This document shows positions 16,748 through 25,871 of a DNA stretch of 64,000 nt, one piece after another (position 1 is the stretch's first letter; every line of letters starts with the position of its first letter). The stretch lies in the NCBI GenBank assembly GCA_947629925.1, contig CANRFO010000006.1:1-64000 (forward strand), written 5' to 3'. The notes below the pieces were generated by a model. The model saw nothing but the letters and a program-made list of their open reading frames with translations. It was not told the DNA's origin and made no database searches. Origin of the DNA: an uncultured Ruminiclostridium sp. GTDB lineage: Bacteria; Bacillota; Clostridia; Oscillospirales; Ruminococcaceae. A program made the position numbers and the translations under genes.

Positions 16748-17224
16748 ATGAATATTAAATCTGCCGCAAGGATCGTTTTTGCTGTTACAGCTTTTATTCT
16801 TGCTGTGATGATTTTAATTCTTATCATTCAGCCGCTCCCGTGGTCTAAGCTTGACGAAAGCCCGTACTGCGAAAATCTGTCTCAAGGGCAGGTAGACAGC
16901 ATACGGCTTATTCGCACGCCCGACAACGGAATGTATGTGGAATTTGAGGACAGCGACCTTATCGCCGAATGGACGGACTATTTTAAAGCTCTTGAAGTGA
17001 AGCGGCTGATAACCGTTCCGAATCCCTTTGCTCCTCAAAGGGAGGGCGGCGAATGTCCCACCGTTCAGGTTAATACAGGGGGCAAAAGCTATTATTTCCA
17101 CTTTGAAAACGAGGGAGAAATAGAGTTTGGCAACGCCCGCTACAAAATAAACAACAATGAAAACGGTCTGTTCGACCGCTCCTACGCTGAAGCGGAGGAA
17201 CGTTACGGCATACAGACCATATGA
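16748..17224 (+). CDS. Hypothetical single-pass membrane protein
   Basis: This 158-residue protein has one N-terminal membrane segment (about residues 9-29) and an extracytoplasmic domain of about 125 residues. The domain is mostly predicted beta strand (GGKSYYFHFENEGEIEFGNARYKI). It resembles small secreted Gram-positive proteins of unknown role, and I do not recognise a family. It has its own promoter and precedes the T-box leader without a clear terminator. Confidence 0.7.
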   Translation: MNIKSAARIVFAVTAFILAVMILILIIQPLPWSKLDESPYCENLSQGQVDSIRLIRTPDNGMYVEFEDSDLIAEWTDYFKALEVKRLITVPNPFAPQREGGECPTVQVNTGGKSYYFHFENEGEIEFGNARYKINNNENGLFDRSYAEAEERYGIQTI

Positions 17225-17235
17225 TAAAATAAAAC

Positions 17236-17460
17236 GATGACGGAAAGAAGTAACCGCTGTACGTCTTCAGAGAGCCTCCGTTTGGTGCGAGGGGGCGGCT
17301 AAGGCGGCGAAATACATTCCTGAGCGGCCCTGTGAACGGCTTACGCAAATAGTAGCAGGGTACGGGTAAGCCCGTTACAGCTTTCGAGGCGGCTTTTGCC
17401 GTAAATTGAGGTGGTACAGCGTTCACTCGCCCTCTGCGTTTCGTAGAGGGCGTTTTGTTT
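17236..17460 (+). promoter_or_regulatory. T-box riboswitch, tyrosine type
   Basis: The leader shows the T-box hallmarks in order. An AGAGAG element comes first, then GGTGCGAGGGGGCGG, then a specifier loop GAAATACATTCC in which TAC is a Tyr codon. The T-box sequence AATTGAGGTGGTACAGCG is at 17404-17421. The intrinsic terminator is a stem of GCCCTCTGCG with CGTAGAGGGC at 17428-17451, followed by a T-rich tract. Uncharged tRNA-Tyr would bind and favour the antiterminator. It fits the tyrS gene in the operon. The promoter is not clear. Confidence 0.93.
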
Positions 17461-17484
17461 ATTCTTTCTGAAAGAGGTGAAAAT

Positions 17485-17961
17485 ATGCTGAGAAAAGCCG
17501 TTGCTAACGATTTAGAGCAGATAGCGCAGATAGCTTTTGAGCTGCACGAGATACACGTCAAGGGCGACCCGCAGAGCAACCGCTCTATGCCCGCAGAGTA
17601 TTTCCAAGGTGAGCTTGAGGAGTTTTTGCAGGGGGAAAACAACGTTATACTTGTAAGCGACGAGGACGGGATAAACGCTTACGCCGCCGTTAAAATAACG
17701 GAAAGCGACAGTCCGCCTCACTATCCCCGCAGGATATGCTTTATCGACTGCTTTGCGGTAAAGGAAGGCTGCCGCCGTCAGGGCGTGGGGACAAGGCTTA
17801 TGGAGTACGTCAGGAGTTACGGCGAGGAACAGGGCTGCACCGACTTACAGCTCGGCGTCAAGGCGTTCAACAAAACCGCCTGTGAATTTTACAAAGCCGT
17901 GGGATTTACAGAGCGCAATATAATAATGAATATGAAAATAAAAAAAGATAAGGAGCAATAA
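17485..17961 (+). CDS. GNAT-family N-acetyltransferase
   Basis: This 158-residue protein has the GNAT fold. Motif A with the acetyl-CoA loop is near residues 90-110 ([20 protein letters not shown]), and the C-terminal [20 protein letters not shown] is typical. The start at 17485 follows GAGGTG. It is the first gene after the Tyr T-box and ends two bases before tyrS, so its expression should rise when tRNA-Tyr is uncharged. The acceptor substrate is unknown; an amino-acid or amino-acid analogue substrate would fit the context but is speculation. Confidence 0.87.
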   Translation: MLRKAVANDLEQIAQIAFELHEIHVKGDPQSNRSMPAEYFQGELEEFLQGENNVILVSDEDGINAYAAVKITESDSPPHYPRRICFIDCFAVKEGCRRQGVGTRLMEYVRSYGEEQGCTDLQLGVKAFNKTACEFYKAVGFTERNIIMNMKIKKDKEQ

Positions 17962-17963
17962 AA

Positions 17964-19178
17964 ATGACTATTTACGAAGAACTTCAGCGCAGAGGGCTTT
18001 TAGCTCAGCTTACCGACGAGGAGGAGATAAAGGAGCTGATAAACGCGGGAAAGGCTACGTTCTACATCGGCTTTGACCCTACCGCCGACAGCCTGCACGT
18101 GGGGCATTTTATGGCGCTTTGCCTTATGAAAAGGCTTCAGCAGGCGGGAAACCGTCCTATTGCCCTTCTGGGCGGAGGAACGGGTATGATAGGCGACCCG
18201 TCGGGCAAAACTGATATGAGGAAAATGCTCACGAAGGAGGACATCGACCACAACATTGAATGCTTTAAAAAGCAGATGTCCCGCTTTATTGACTTTTCCG
18301 ACGGAAAGGCGCTTATGGTGAACAACGCCGACTGGATACTGGACTTGAATTACATCGACGTTCTCCGTGAGATAGGACCTCATTTCAGCGTGAACAGAAT
18401 GCTGGCGGCGGAGTGCTACAAGCAGAGAATGGAGAGGGGACTTTCCTTCCTTGAGTTCAACTATATGATAATGCAGAGCTACGACTTTCTTATGCTGTAT
18501 GAAAAGTACGGGTGCAATATGCAGTTCGGCGGGGACGATCAATGGTCGAATATGCTGGGCGGCACCGAGCTTATCCGCCGCAAGCTGGGCAAGGACGCTT
18601 ACGCTATGACCATAACCCTGCTCTTAAACAGCGAGGGGAAGAAAATGGGCAAGACGGAAAAGGGCGCAGTATGGCTTGACGCTGAAAAGACCAGTCCTTA
18701 CGAGTTTTTCCAATACTGGCGCAACGTGGCGGACGCTGATGTTATGAAGTGTCTGAAAATGCTCACGTTCATTCCCATAGAGGAAATTGAGGAAATGGAG
18801 CGCACTATGAGCGGCTCCCAGCTGAACAAGGCAAAGGAGATACTGGCGCACGAGCTTACCGCTCTGGTTCACGGCAAGGAGGAGGCGGACAAGGCTCTCG
18901 AAGCGGCAAAGTCTTTGTTCGGCGGCTCGGGCGTCAGCGACAATATGCCTGAGGTGAAGCTGTCCCCTGAGGATCTGACAGACGGGAAGATAAATATTGT
19001 GGACCTGTTGGTAAAGACGGGGCTTTGTCCCTCAAAGCGTGACGCGCGCACGGTGATACAGCAGGGCGGAGCGGCTGTTGACGACAGGAAGATAACTTCC
19101 TTGGACGAGATGATAGAAATAAAGGATTTCGTAGTGGTCAAAAAAGGCAAAAAGAGCCTTATAAAAGCGGTAGTGTGA
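17964..19178 (+). CDS. tyrS: Tyrosyl-tRNA synthetase
   Basis: This 404-residue class I synthetase attaches Tyr to tRNA-Tyr. The HIGH-type motif is HVGH at residues 45-48 and the KMSKS-type motif is KMGKT at 227-231. [15 protein letters not shown] and QFGGDDQW are typical of the Tyr pocket, and a C-terminal S4 RNA-binding domain is present (about 340-404). It is under the Tyr T-box. GGAGCAA before the ATG sets the start. Confidence 0.97.
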   Translation: MTIYEELQRRGLLAQLTDEEEIKELINAGKATFYIGFDPTADSLHVGHFMALCLMKRLQQAGNRPIALLGGGTGMIGDPSGKTDMRKMLTKEDIDHNIECFKKQMSRFIDFSDGKALMVNNADWILDLNYIDVLREIGPHFSVNRMLAAECYKQRMERGLSFLEFNYMIMQSYDFLMLYEKYGCNMQFGGDDQWSNMLGGTELIRRKLGKDAYAMTITLLLNSEGKKMGKTEKGAVWLDAEKTSPYEFFQYWRNVADADVMKCLKMLTFIPIEEIEEMERTMSGSQLNKAKEILAHELTALVHGKEEADKALEAAKSLFGGSGVSDNMPEVKLSPEDLTDGKINIVDLLVKTGLCPSKRDARTVIQQGGAAVDDRKITSLDEMIEIKDFVVVKKGKKSLIKAVV

Positions 19179-19217
19179 TAAGGCTGACCGCCGCAGATCG
19201 GATTTAAAGGTGAAGAT

Positions 19218-20096
19218 ATGAGCAACAGACCCGATTATAAAAATAATTTTGAGAAGCTGCCGACCACTGCCGCCGAACAGCTGAGCAAGCTGAAAGAGCG
19301 GGGCTGCACTGTGGAGGACGAGGCTTTTGCCGTTCAGGTGCTGACGGATATAAACTACTTTCGTCTGGCTTATTACTTTTCGCTGTTCCTTGAGGAAAAA
19401 GGAAAGTACCGCGACGGAACGAGCTTCAACAAGGTGCTGAAGGTGTACGACTTTGACCGCAGGCTGCGAAATCTGCTGCTGGAGGTGCTGGAGGAGATAG
19501 AAATATCCATGAGGGCGCACTGCTCCAACTTTCACGCGATAAAATACGGCGCGCTGGGATACCTGAACGGGGACAACTTCGCCAGAGTACACAAGCACTC
19601 GTCTTTTCTCAACCGCATAGAAAGGCTCATTGAGTCCAACGACGACAGCGACCTTGTAAAGCACTACAAGGGAAAACACGGCGGAAAATTCCCGCTGTGG
19701 GTCATTATGGAACTGTTCAGCTTCGGTTCGCTCAATATGTTTTTCAAGGACCTGAAGCCGCAGGATAAGACCGAGATCGCCAATCGGCACTACAATATGT
19801 CGTCGGGTGCGCTGGAAAACCGCATGGACAGACTTTCCGACCTGCGCAACCACTGCGCTCACTATCACCGTCTTTACGACTCGTCTATCGGCGATACTGC
19901 GGGACGAAGCGACACGGTCTTCTCCTGCCTTATGATAATGAAAGAGATATACTGCCGCCCCGAAAGCTGGGAAAAGGGCTTTCTGCCCCGATTAAAACAG
20001 CTTTTCCTCGATTACGCCGACGAGGTGGAGCCTGAAAGGCTGGGCTTCCCGCAGGACTGGCAGGAGCAGCTCAGCCGCGCAGGTGACGGACAATGA
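19218..20096 (+). CDS. Abi_2-type HEPN protein (AbiD/AbiF-like)
   Basis: This 292-residue protein matches the Abi_2 family linked to phage abortive infection. It has the features YFRLAYYF, the FDRRLRNLLLEVLEEIEISMRA helix in the first half, and RNHCAHYHRLY at 210-220. R210-x4-H215 is the R-x4-6-H motif of HEPN ribonucleases. It sits 39 bases after tyrS with no terminator between, and overlaps the next gene by four bases (ATGA). It therefore appears to belong to the Tyr T-box operon, which is unusual. RNA cleavage is an inference from the motif. Confidence 0.85.
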   Translation: MSNRPDYKNNFEKLPTTAAEQLSKLKERGCTVEDEAFAVQVLTDINYFRLAYYFSLFLEEKGKYRDGTSFNKVLKVYDFDRRLRNLLLEVLEEIEISMRAHCSNFHAIKYGALGYLNGDNFARVHKHSSFLNRIERLIESNDDSDLVKHYKGKHGGKFPLWVIMELFSFGSLNMFFKDLKPQDKTEIANRHYNMSSGALENRMDRLSDLRNHCAHYHRLYDSSIGDTAGRSDTVFSCLMIMKEIYCRPESWEKGFLPRLKQLFLDYADEVEPERLGFPQDWQEQLSRAGDGQ

Positions 20097-21151
20097 ACGA
20101 AAACCGATACGATATAGCGATAATCGGCGGGGGACCCGCAGGCTGCACGCTTGCGCGCCTTATCTGCCATAAGTACAGAACGATACTCATCGACCCCAAG
20201 ACCGACGAAGAAAGCAGCTTTAAAAAGCCCTGCGGCGGGCTTTTGTCGGAGGACGCGCAGAAAGCTCTGGCAAGGTTCGACCTTACGCTGCCCAAGTCGG
20301 TGATGGTCGACCCGCAGATATTCGCCGTAAGGACCATTGACCTTGAAAGCGGGCTGATACGGCATTATCAGCGGTTTTACATAAATCTTGACCGACACCG
20401 CTTTGATTTGTGGCTGAAGGGGCTTATCCCCGAAAAGGCGGATATTCTCACCGCAAAAGCCGAAAAAATAACCCGTGACAAGGACGGGTTCGTTATAGAC
20501 TGCGGCGAAAAGAAGATCTCAGCCGAATTTATCGTGGGCGCGGACGGCGCAAATTCTGTGGTGCGACGGACTTTTTTCCCGAAAAAACACCTGCGCTCTT
20601 ATGTGGCGATACAGCAGAAGTTCCGCGAAAACAATCCCAATCCCTTTTATTCCTGCATTTTCGACAGGGCGACCACCGACTGCTGCTCATGGTCTATCTC
20701 CAAGGACAACGTTTTTATCTTCGGCGGCGCATTTCCCAAGGACAACTGCCGCGGGCGCTTTGAGGAGCAGAAGAAAAAGCTTGAGGAAAAGCAGGGCTTT
20801 TGCTTCGGCGAGCCGCTCAAGACCGAGGCCTGCACGGTGCTTCGTCCGAGAGGGTTCAAGGACTTTGTATGCGGCGGCGGGAACGTTTTGCTGATAGGCG
20901 AGGCTGCGGGATTTATAAGCCCCAGCTCTCTTGAAGGGTTCTCCTACGCCTTTGACAGCGCCATTCTGCTGGCGGAATGTTTTCTCAAAGGCGCGCAGAA
21001 CGTTGAAAAAAGGTACAGACGGGCTTCTCTGGGGCTGAGGTTCAAGCTGTTCGGAAAGGTATTGAAATGCCCGTTCATGTATCAGCCTTTTCTGAGGAAA
21101 ACCGTGATGAAAAGCGGACTTATGTCGATAAAGGAAATAAAAAGCGGCTAA
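20093..21151 (+). CDS. FAD-dependent oxidoreductase, geranylgeranyl-reductase-like
   Basis: This 352-residue flavoprotein has an N-terminal dinucleotide fold (DIAIIGGGPAGCTLARLI), a middle GADGANSVVRR motif and the second FAD motif GNVLLIGEAAGFISPSSLEGFSYA. These are the marks of the geranylgeranyl reductase/FixC-like branch of the p-hydroxybenzoate hydroxylase superfamily. KPCGGLLSEDAQKAL matches the conserved P-C-G-G loop of that branch. The substrate, perhaps an isoprenoid, is not known. Its start codon overlaps the stop of the Abi_2 gene, so translation is coupled. Confidence 0.85.
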   Translation: MNENRYDIAIIGGGPAGCTLARLICHKYRTILIDPKTDEESSFKKPCGGLLSEDAQKALARFDLTLPKSVMVDPQIFAVRTIDLESGLIRHYQRFYINLDRHRFDLWLKGLIPEKADILTAKAEKITRDKDGFVIDCGEKKISAEFIVGADGANSVVRRTFFPKKHLRSYVAIQQKFRENNPNPFYSCIFDRATTDCCSWSISKDNVFIFGGAFPKDNCRGRFEEQKKKLEEKQGFCFGEPLKTEACTVLRPRGFKDFVCGGGNVLLIGEAAGFISPSSLEGFSYAFDSAILLAECFLKGAQNVEKRYRRASLGLRFKLFGKVLKCPFMYQPFLRKTVMKSGLMSIKEIKSG

Positions 21152-21157
21152 TGCGTG

Positions 21158-21324
21158 AAGTTTTCCGAAGAGAGGTTTGGAGGGAAAACTTTTTACAAAA
21201 AGTTTTCCCTCCAATAAAAAGGAGCAGCGTCTGATTTCAGCGCTGCTCCTTTCGCATATCTTTGCTATTGGAGAGGAACCCTTTTGTAAAAGGGTTCCTC
21301 TCCAAACCTCTCTTCGGAAAACTT
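21158..21324. repeat. Two head-to-head hairpin repeat units
   Basis: The interval is framed by a perfect 25-bp inverted repeat (21158-21182 and 21300-21324, beginning AAGTTTTCCGAAGAGAGG). Inside are two 38-bp palindromes of the same design, 18-bp arms around two bases. One is TTGGAGGGAAAACTTTTT at 21177-21214 and the other TTGGAGAGGAACCCTTTT at 21268-21305. They are two copies of the repeat core described at 25901, 28748, 29051, 31934, 56131 and 61292, in opposite orientation. It lies between the convergent flavoprotein and serS genes. Confidence 0.85.
21218..21252. terminator. Terminator between convergent genes
   Basis: AAAGGAGCAGCG (21218-21229) pairs perfectly with CGCTGCTCCTTT (21241-21252). 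It has A and T flanks suitable for termination in both directions. Confidence 0.7.
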
Positions 21325-22601
21325 TATATCTTCTCCTTGCCGCCCATATACATTCTCAGCGGTTCAGGTATTCTTACACTTCCGTCCGCCTGAAGATTGT
21401 TCTCCAGGAACGCGATCAACATTCTGGGCGGCGCAACAACGGTATTGTTAAGGGTATGGGGGAAGTAATTCCCTTTCTCCTTATTCTTGACTCTGATGCC
21501 TAAACGCCTTGCCTGCGCGTCTCCAAGGTTGGAGCAGCTTCCCACTTCAAAATATTTCTGCTGTCTGGGCGACCACGCCTCAACGTCTATGCTCTTTACT
21601 TTAAGGTCAGCCAAGTCACCCGAGCAGCACTCCAAGGTGCGCACAGGAATGTCCATGCTCCTGAAAAGCTCGACTGTGTAGCTGTACAGCTTACGGAACC
21701 AATCCATACTTTCCTCAGGCTTGCAGATAACAACCATCTCCTGCTTTTCAAACTGGTGGATACGGTAAACGCCGCGCTCCTCTATGCCGTGAGCGCCCAC
21801 CTCCTTGCGGAAGCAGGGGGAATAGCTGGTGAGGGTCTGAGGCAGCTCCTTTTCGTCAAGGAAACTGTCGATAAAGCGGCCTATCATACTGTGTTCGCTG
21901 GTGCCTATCAGGTACAGGTCCTCGCCCTCTATCTTGTACATCATATTTTCCATTTCAGCAAAGCTCATAACGCCTGTCACAACGTTCCCTCTTATCATAA
22001 AGGGGGGAATGCAGTAGGTGAATCCCTTGTCTATCATAAAATCACGGGCGTAGCTGAGTATTGCGGAATGAAGGCGGGCTATGTCCCCTTTCAGGTAGTA
22101 AAAGCCGTTGCCGCTGGTCTTGCGGGCGCTGTCAAGGTCAATGCCGTTTCTCGCCTCCATTATGTCAACGTGGTAAGGCACTTCAAATTCAGGCACAACA
22201 GGCTCGCCGAACCGCTCTACTTCAACGTTTTCGCTGTCGTCCTTTCCTATGGGAACGCTGTCGTCGATGATGTTGGGTATAACCATCATACGCTTGCGCA
22301 CTTCCTCGGTGAGCTGAGCCATTTTAGCGTCAAGCTGAGCCATTTCCTCCGCCATATCGCTGACCTTTTTCTTTTCGGCCTCCGCCTCTTCTTTCTTTCC
22401 CTGCGCCATAAGCGCACCTATCCCCTTGGAAATGGAGTTGCGCTGACTGCGGAGGAAGTCGGAGCGCTGCTGGCACTCTCTCTGCTGTTTGTCAAGCTCG
22501 ATCACCTCGTCCACCATAGGGAGCTTTTCGTCCTGAAATTTCTTTTTGATGTTTTCCTTTACTATCTCAGGGTTCTGACGTAAAAATTTGATGTCTATCA
22601 T
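21324..22601 (-). CDS. serS: Seryl-tRNA synthetase
   Basis: This 425-residue class II synthetase charges tRNA-Ser. The N-terminal 110 residues form the long coiled-coil arm that reads the tRNA variable loop. The catalytic core shows motif 2 (SPCFRKEVGAHGIEERGVYRIHQF, in part) and motif 3 (NNTVVAPPRMLIAFLENN, in part). The length is normal. It lies 28 bases downstream of parB, so it probably shares that transcript. Confidence 0.97.
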   Translation of the reverse strand: MIDIKFLRQNPEIVKENIKKKFQDEKLPMVDEVIELDKQQRECQQRSDFLRSQRNSISKGIGALMAQGKKEEAEAEKKKVSDMAEEMAQLDAKMAQLTEEVRKRMMVIPNIIDDSVPIGKDDSENVEVERFGEPVVPEFEVPYHVDIMEARNGIDLDSARKTSGNGFYYLKGDIARLHSAILSYARDFMIDKGFTYCIPPFMIRGNVVTGVMSFAEMENMMYKIEGEDLYLIGTSEHSMIGRFIDSFLDEKELPQTLTSYSPCFRKEVGAHGIEERGVYRIHQFEKQEMVVICKPEESMDWFRKLYSYTVELFRSMDIPVRTLECCSGDLADLKVKSIDVEAWSPRQQKYFEVGSCSNLGDAQARRLGIRVKNKEKGNYFPHTLNNTVVAPPRMLIAFLENNLQADGSVRIPEPLRMYMGGKEKI

Positions 22602-22629
22602 TTTTCTTTGTTCCTTTCTTTATGTCAAA

Positions 22630-23487
22630 TCAGCCGTTAAGCTGTTTCATAAGCTCTCTCAGCTCGTCCTCGTTCTTGCAGGTTATTTCCAGCGTTATCT
22701 TATTCTTTTTGGGAGTAATTTTGACTGCCCGTCCCGTAAGCTGTTTCAGGCTCATCTCCGCCTCGGTGATGAACGTTGATACCTGCTTTATCTTTTTGGG
22801 AGCAGGTTTGGCATTGACTGCGCCGCACAGCTTTTCAAGCTGTCTTACAGACATCTGCTCCCCCGCCGCCTTATGGGCAAGCTCAAGCTGTTTCACCTCG
22901 TCGCTTACCGACAAAAGCGCTTTACAATGCCCCGCAGAGAGCTTGCCCTGCTTGGCAAGCTCCTTTACTTCCTCGGGGAGGTCAAGGATTCTCAGGGAGT
23001 TTGCGATTGAGGAACGGGCTTTTCCCACTCCCGCCGCGATCTCCTCCTGCTTCAGACCGTAGCGCTCTATAAGCTGTTTATAGCCGCTCGCTTCCTCAAC
23101 GGGGTTAAGGTCCTCGCGCTGTAAATTCTCTATCAGCGCTATCTGCGCCGTTTCAGCGTCGGAAAGCTCCATTATCCTCACGGGGACCTCGGACAGTCCC
23201 GCTATCTTTGCGGCTCTCCAGCGGCGTTCCCCTGCAACTATCTGGTATGTCCCGCCATGCTCCCGCACCGTAAGCGGCTGGATTATGCCGTGGTCGGCTA
23301 TGGACTTTGCAAGGTTTTCAAGCTGTTCGGGGTCGAAGTCACGGCGGGGCTGGTCACGGTTTGGCTCAATGTCGCCTATCTTCAAAACCGTCAGCTTGTC
23401 CTCGCCGCCGTCGCCGAACAGACCTGCGTTGTCGTCGAATATGTTGTCGAATTTACTGCCTAAGGCAGGGCGTTTTTCTTTCTTCAT
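22630..23487 (-). CDS. parB: Chromosome-partitioning protein ParB (Spo0J)
   Basis: This 285-residue CTPase and DNA clamp loads at parS and recruits ParA and condensin near the origin. The N-terminal domain has DQPRRDFDPEQLENLAKSI and the box GERRWRAAKIAGL, which binds CTP. A helix-turn-helix follows (GLKQEEIAAGVGKARSSIANSLRIL), then a C-terminal dimerisation part. parS is at 24738. In transcription order noc, parA, this gene and serS follow each other, as in other Firmicutes. Confidence 0.95.
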   Translation of the reverse strand: MKKEKRPALGSKFDNIFDDNAGLFGDGGEDKLTVLKIGDIEPNRDQPRRDFDPEQLENLAKSIADHGIIQPLTVREHGGTYQIVAGERRWRAAKIAGLSEVPVRIMELSDAETAQIALIENLQREDLNPVEEASGYKQLIERYGLKQEEIAAGVGKARSSIANSLRILDLPEEVKELAKQGKLSAGHCKALLSVSDEVKQLELAHKAAGEQMSVRQLEKLCGAVNAKPAPKKIKQVSTFITEAEMSLKQLTGRAVKITPKKNKITLEITCKNEDELRELMKQLNG

Positions 23488-23510
23488 AAAGCCTCCTTAC
23501 AACACGTTTA

Positions 23511-23729
23511 TCAATAGCTGCCGCTAAGATATTTCGCTTTAGCAGCGTCAAAATCTTCCTGCGTTATAACGCCTTCTTCAAGAAGCTGTTTAAGCTCCCT
23601 GAGCTTGTTTACACCGTCGTTTTCACTGTTTTGCGAGGATTCAGGCTGTTGAGAGTCAGGAGACGCCAACAAAGACAAGTTACATATTTCTGCAATATTT
23701 ATCTTTTCTTTCTGATCGCAAGCCCGAAT
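23511..23729 (-). pseudogene. SHOCT-domain remnant without a start codon
   Basis: On the minus strand an open frame ends in KLRELKQLLEEGVITQEDFD and a short tail AAKAKYLSGSY. This is a clear SHOCT domain, a short C-terminal oligomerisation motif found on many small proteins. The frame is open only back to a TAA just above 23729. It has no ATG and no ribosome site, so it looks like the 3' end of a decayed gene stranded between parA and parB. A TTG start within the frame cannot be excluded. Confidence 0.6.
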
Positions 23730-23767
23730 TTATTTTTCCCACTCGTCTCTCCACATTCTGATAAGCT

Positions 23768-24553
23768 TTACAGCATTTTCCCCGCTTTTTCCGCCCGCTT
23801 AAGGACCTCCGCGGCAAGCTTTCTGTACGCTTCCGCGCCCTTTGACGCAGGATCGTAATAGGTTATGGGCTTTCCGTGGCTGGGGGCTTCGGAAATGCGC
23901 ACGTTGCGGGGGATCTCAGTCTTGAATATCGCGTCAGGCGGGAAGCTCCGCTTTATGCTCTCCATAACCTCCCTATTCACCGTAAGCCGCTTATCCACCA
24001 TCGTAAACACTATCCCCATGAGCTGAAGCCCTTTATTGGTGCTGTTTTTCACTCTTTTCACCGTGGCGAGGAGCTCCGCCGCTCCCTCTAAGCTGTACGG
24101 CTCGCACTGCATAGGAATTATTATCCTGTCGCAGGCGGAGATCCCGTTCAATGCCAGAACGCCAAGGGAAGGGAGGCAGTCCACGATAATGATGTGATAA
24201 TCGTCTTTTATCTGTAAAAGCGCCTTTTTAAGCTGCAAGGTCTTATTTTCAAAAGCGGCGAGACGAAGCTCTCCCTGTGCCAGCGTCTGCGTTGCGGGCA
24301 TTACCCAGACGTTTTTATAATCGCTTTTTATCACCGCTTCCGCAGGTCTTGCCTCGCCCATTATCACGTTATATGTAGTGCAGGTAAGCTCCTTTTTGTT
24401 TATGCCGATACCTGAAGTGGCGTTGCCCTGCGGGTCCATGTCCACAAGAAGCACCTTTTTCCCACGCTGACCTATGGCGGCGGCGAGGTTTACGGCGGTA
24501 GTGGTCTTGGCAACGCCGCCCTTCTGGTTCACCACCGAGATTATTATGCCCAA
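23768..24553 (-). CDS. parA: Chromosome-partitioning ATPase ParA (Soj)
   Basis: This 261-residue ATPase works with ParB in origin segregation and regulates DnaA in Bacillus. The deviant Walker A is NQKGGVAKTTTAVN with the signature Lys, DMDPQGNATSGIG is the A' motif, and IIVDCLPSLGVL is the Walker B region (usually D-C-P-P). A TTG start at 24553 is preferred: AAAGGAG lies eight bases before it and the protein then begins at the usual point. Upstream in-frame codons lack a ribosome site and encode an odd extension. Confidence 0.94.
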   Translation of the reverse strand: MGIIISVVNQKGGVAKTTTAVNLAAAIGQRGKKVLLVDMDPQGNATSGIGINKKELTCTTYNVIMGEARPAEAVIKSDYKNVWVMPATQTLAQGELRLAAFENKTLQLKKALLQIKDDYHIIIVDCLPSLGVLALNGISACDRIIIPMQCEPYSLEGAAELLATVKRVKNSTNKGLQLMGIVFTMVDKRLTVNREVMESIKRSFPPDAIFKTEIPRNVRISEAPSHGKPITYYDPASKGAEAYRKLAAEVLKRAEKAGKML

Positions 24554-24657
24554 AAGCCTTTCTCCTTTCGCTTTATGAGTGCGGATACTGGCGGCGTCGC
24601 ATAAACAGCGCTGCCGCCTTTGCTTTTTTACAGTTATAGTATAGCATATTTTCAGAA

Positions 24658-24697
24658 AAAAATAAAGCCCTCTTTTAAAAAAGAGGGAAATTTTTTG
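24658..24697 (-). terminator. Hairpin between noc and parA
   Basis: CCCTCTTTT pairs with AAAAGAGGG, and on the minus strand the stem is followed by CTTTATTTTTTT. It should end part of the noc transcripts before parA. Confidence 0.75.
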
Positions 24698-24737
24698 TAT
24701 ATTGCACAAAACCGTTTAAACAGCGGTTTTACAAAGA

Positions 24738-24753
24738 TGTTCCACGTGGAACA
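24738..24753. promoter_or_regulatory. parS site
   Basis: TGTTCCACGTGGAACA is a perfect 16-bp palindrome matching the parS consensus recognised by ParB. It sits between noc and parA, about 16 kb from dnaA. The rest of the 336-base gap (24554-24889) holds the hairpin just described and no gene. Confidence 0.95.
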
Positions 24754-24889
24754 ACACCCTTGGCAAGGCAAAAAGCAGTAATTTTGCCGTCGTGCGGAAC
24801 AATAAATTTATCACATCTTTGTGTTTTTCTTTTTAAAAATCAGGCAAAACGCCGCAGACCTGCGCAAAAACGGCAGATACAAAGTGGTT

Positions 24890-25693
24890 TTACGCCAGCT
24901 TTATCCGCACTCTATACTCAATTTCGCCGTCGGTGCGGGTCTTCTCAGCGTCGCAGCTTATTCCCGCCTGCTTCATTTCTTCAACTGTTTTGTTAAAGCT
25001 GTTTATGTAAAGTCCGATGGTGTTCAGCGGGTCGGATCTGTTGATTATTTTCGGGTGGGGCTTATCTAAGCGCTCTAAAACCATATCCGCGTATCTGTCA
25101 GCCTGCGCGCTGTTCATCTGCTTTGCATACATCTCGTGTATCGCGTCCTCGCGAAGCTCTTCGGGAAGCCGCAGCACCGCGCGGGCGTGCCTTTCGGTAA
25201 GCCCGTATTTGAGTATGAGCGACTTGTCCTCATTCCTGAGTTTAAGCAGCCTCAGCTTGTTCGCGATCGTTGACTGAGCCACGCCGAGCCTTGCCGCCGC
25301 TTCGTCCTGCGTCAGACCGAAATGCTCTATAAGGCGCTTTATTGCTCCCGCTTCCTCAAGAAAATTAAGATCGGCGCGCTGTATATTTTCAAGTATAGCA
25401 AGGACGGCGGAATCCTTGTCCTCGCTTTCGGTTATTATGCACGGGACATACTCCATATTTACAAGCTTCGCGGCGCGCAGGCGGCGTTCCCCCGCAATAA
25501 GCATATAGCCATTGTCTGCCTTGCGGACGATAAGCGGCTGCAAAATGCCGTTCTGTCGTATACTCACGGCAAGCTGCGTCAGCGCGTAATTGTCAAAATA
25601 AGCTCGGGGCTGGTCGGGATTGGGCTGTATGGCGGAAACGGGAAGTTCAACGACATTATTTATGATTTTTTCCGCTTGTTTTTGAAAAAGCAT
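24890..25693 (-). CDS. noc: Nucleoid occlusion protein Noc (ParB family)
   Basis: This 267-residue ParB paralogue is named Noc from its place between rsmG and parA, the same order as in Bacillus. An N-terminal membrane-targeting-like helix (MLFQKQAEKIINNV) is followed by the CTP-binding box AGERRLRAAKL and the HTH LTQDEAAARLGVAQSTIANKLRLL. In Bacillus Noc binds its own sites and the membrane to block division over DNA. Whether this protein reads classical Noc sites or parS is open. Confidence 0.85.
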   Translation of the reverse strand: MLFQKQAEKIINNVVELPVSAIQPNPDQPRAYFDNYALTQLAVSIRQNGILQPLIVRKADNGYMLIAGERRLRAAKLVNMEYVPCIITESEDKDSAVLAILENIQRADLNFLEEAGAIKRLIEHFGLTQDEAAARLGVAQSTIANKLRLLKLRNEDKSLILKYGLTERHARAVLRLPEELREDAIHEMYAKQMNSAQADRYADMVLERLDKPHPKIINRSDPLNTIGLYINSFNKTVEEMKQAGISCDAEKTRTDGEIEYRVRIKLA

Positions 25694-25871
25694 AGTATAT
25701 TCCTCCTTTTCTACAATTATACATGAGATAAGATGCGAATTTTAGCGAATCGGGTAGAAAAGAAAAAATAAAGGGAGCGGCTTTTTAAAGGGGTAGGAAG
25801 AATGTGAATTAAAAATTGCAATTAAATAATAATGTGTAACGCTGTGGTTTTTTGTTTTTGGGATTCCCGTT

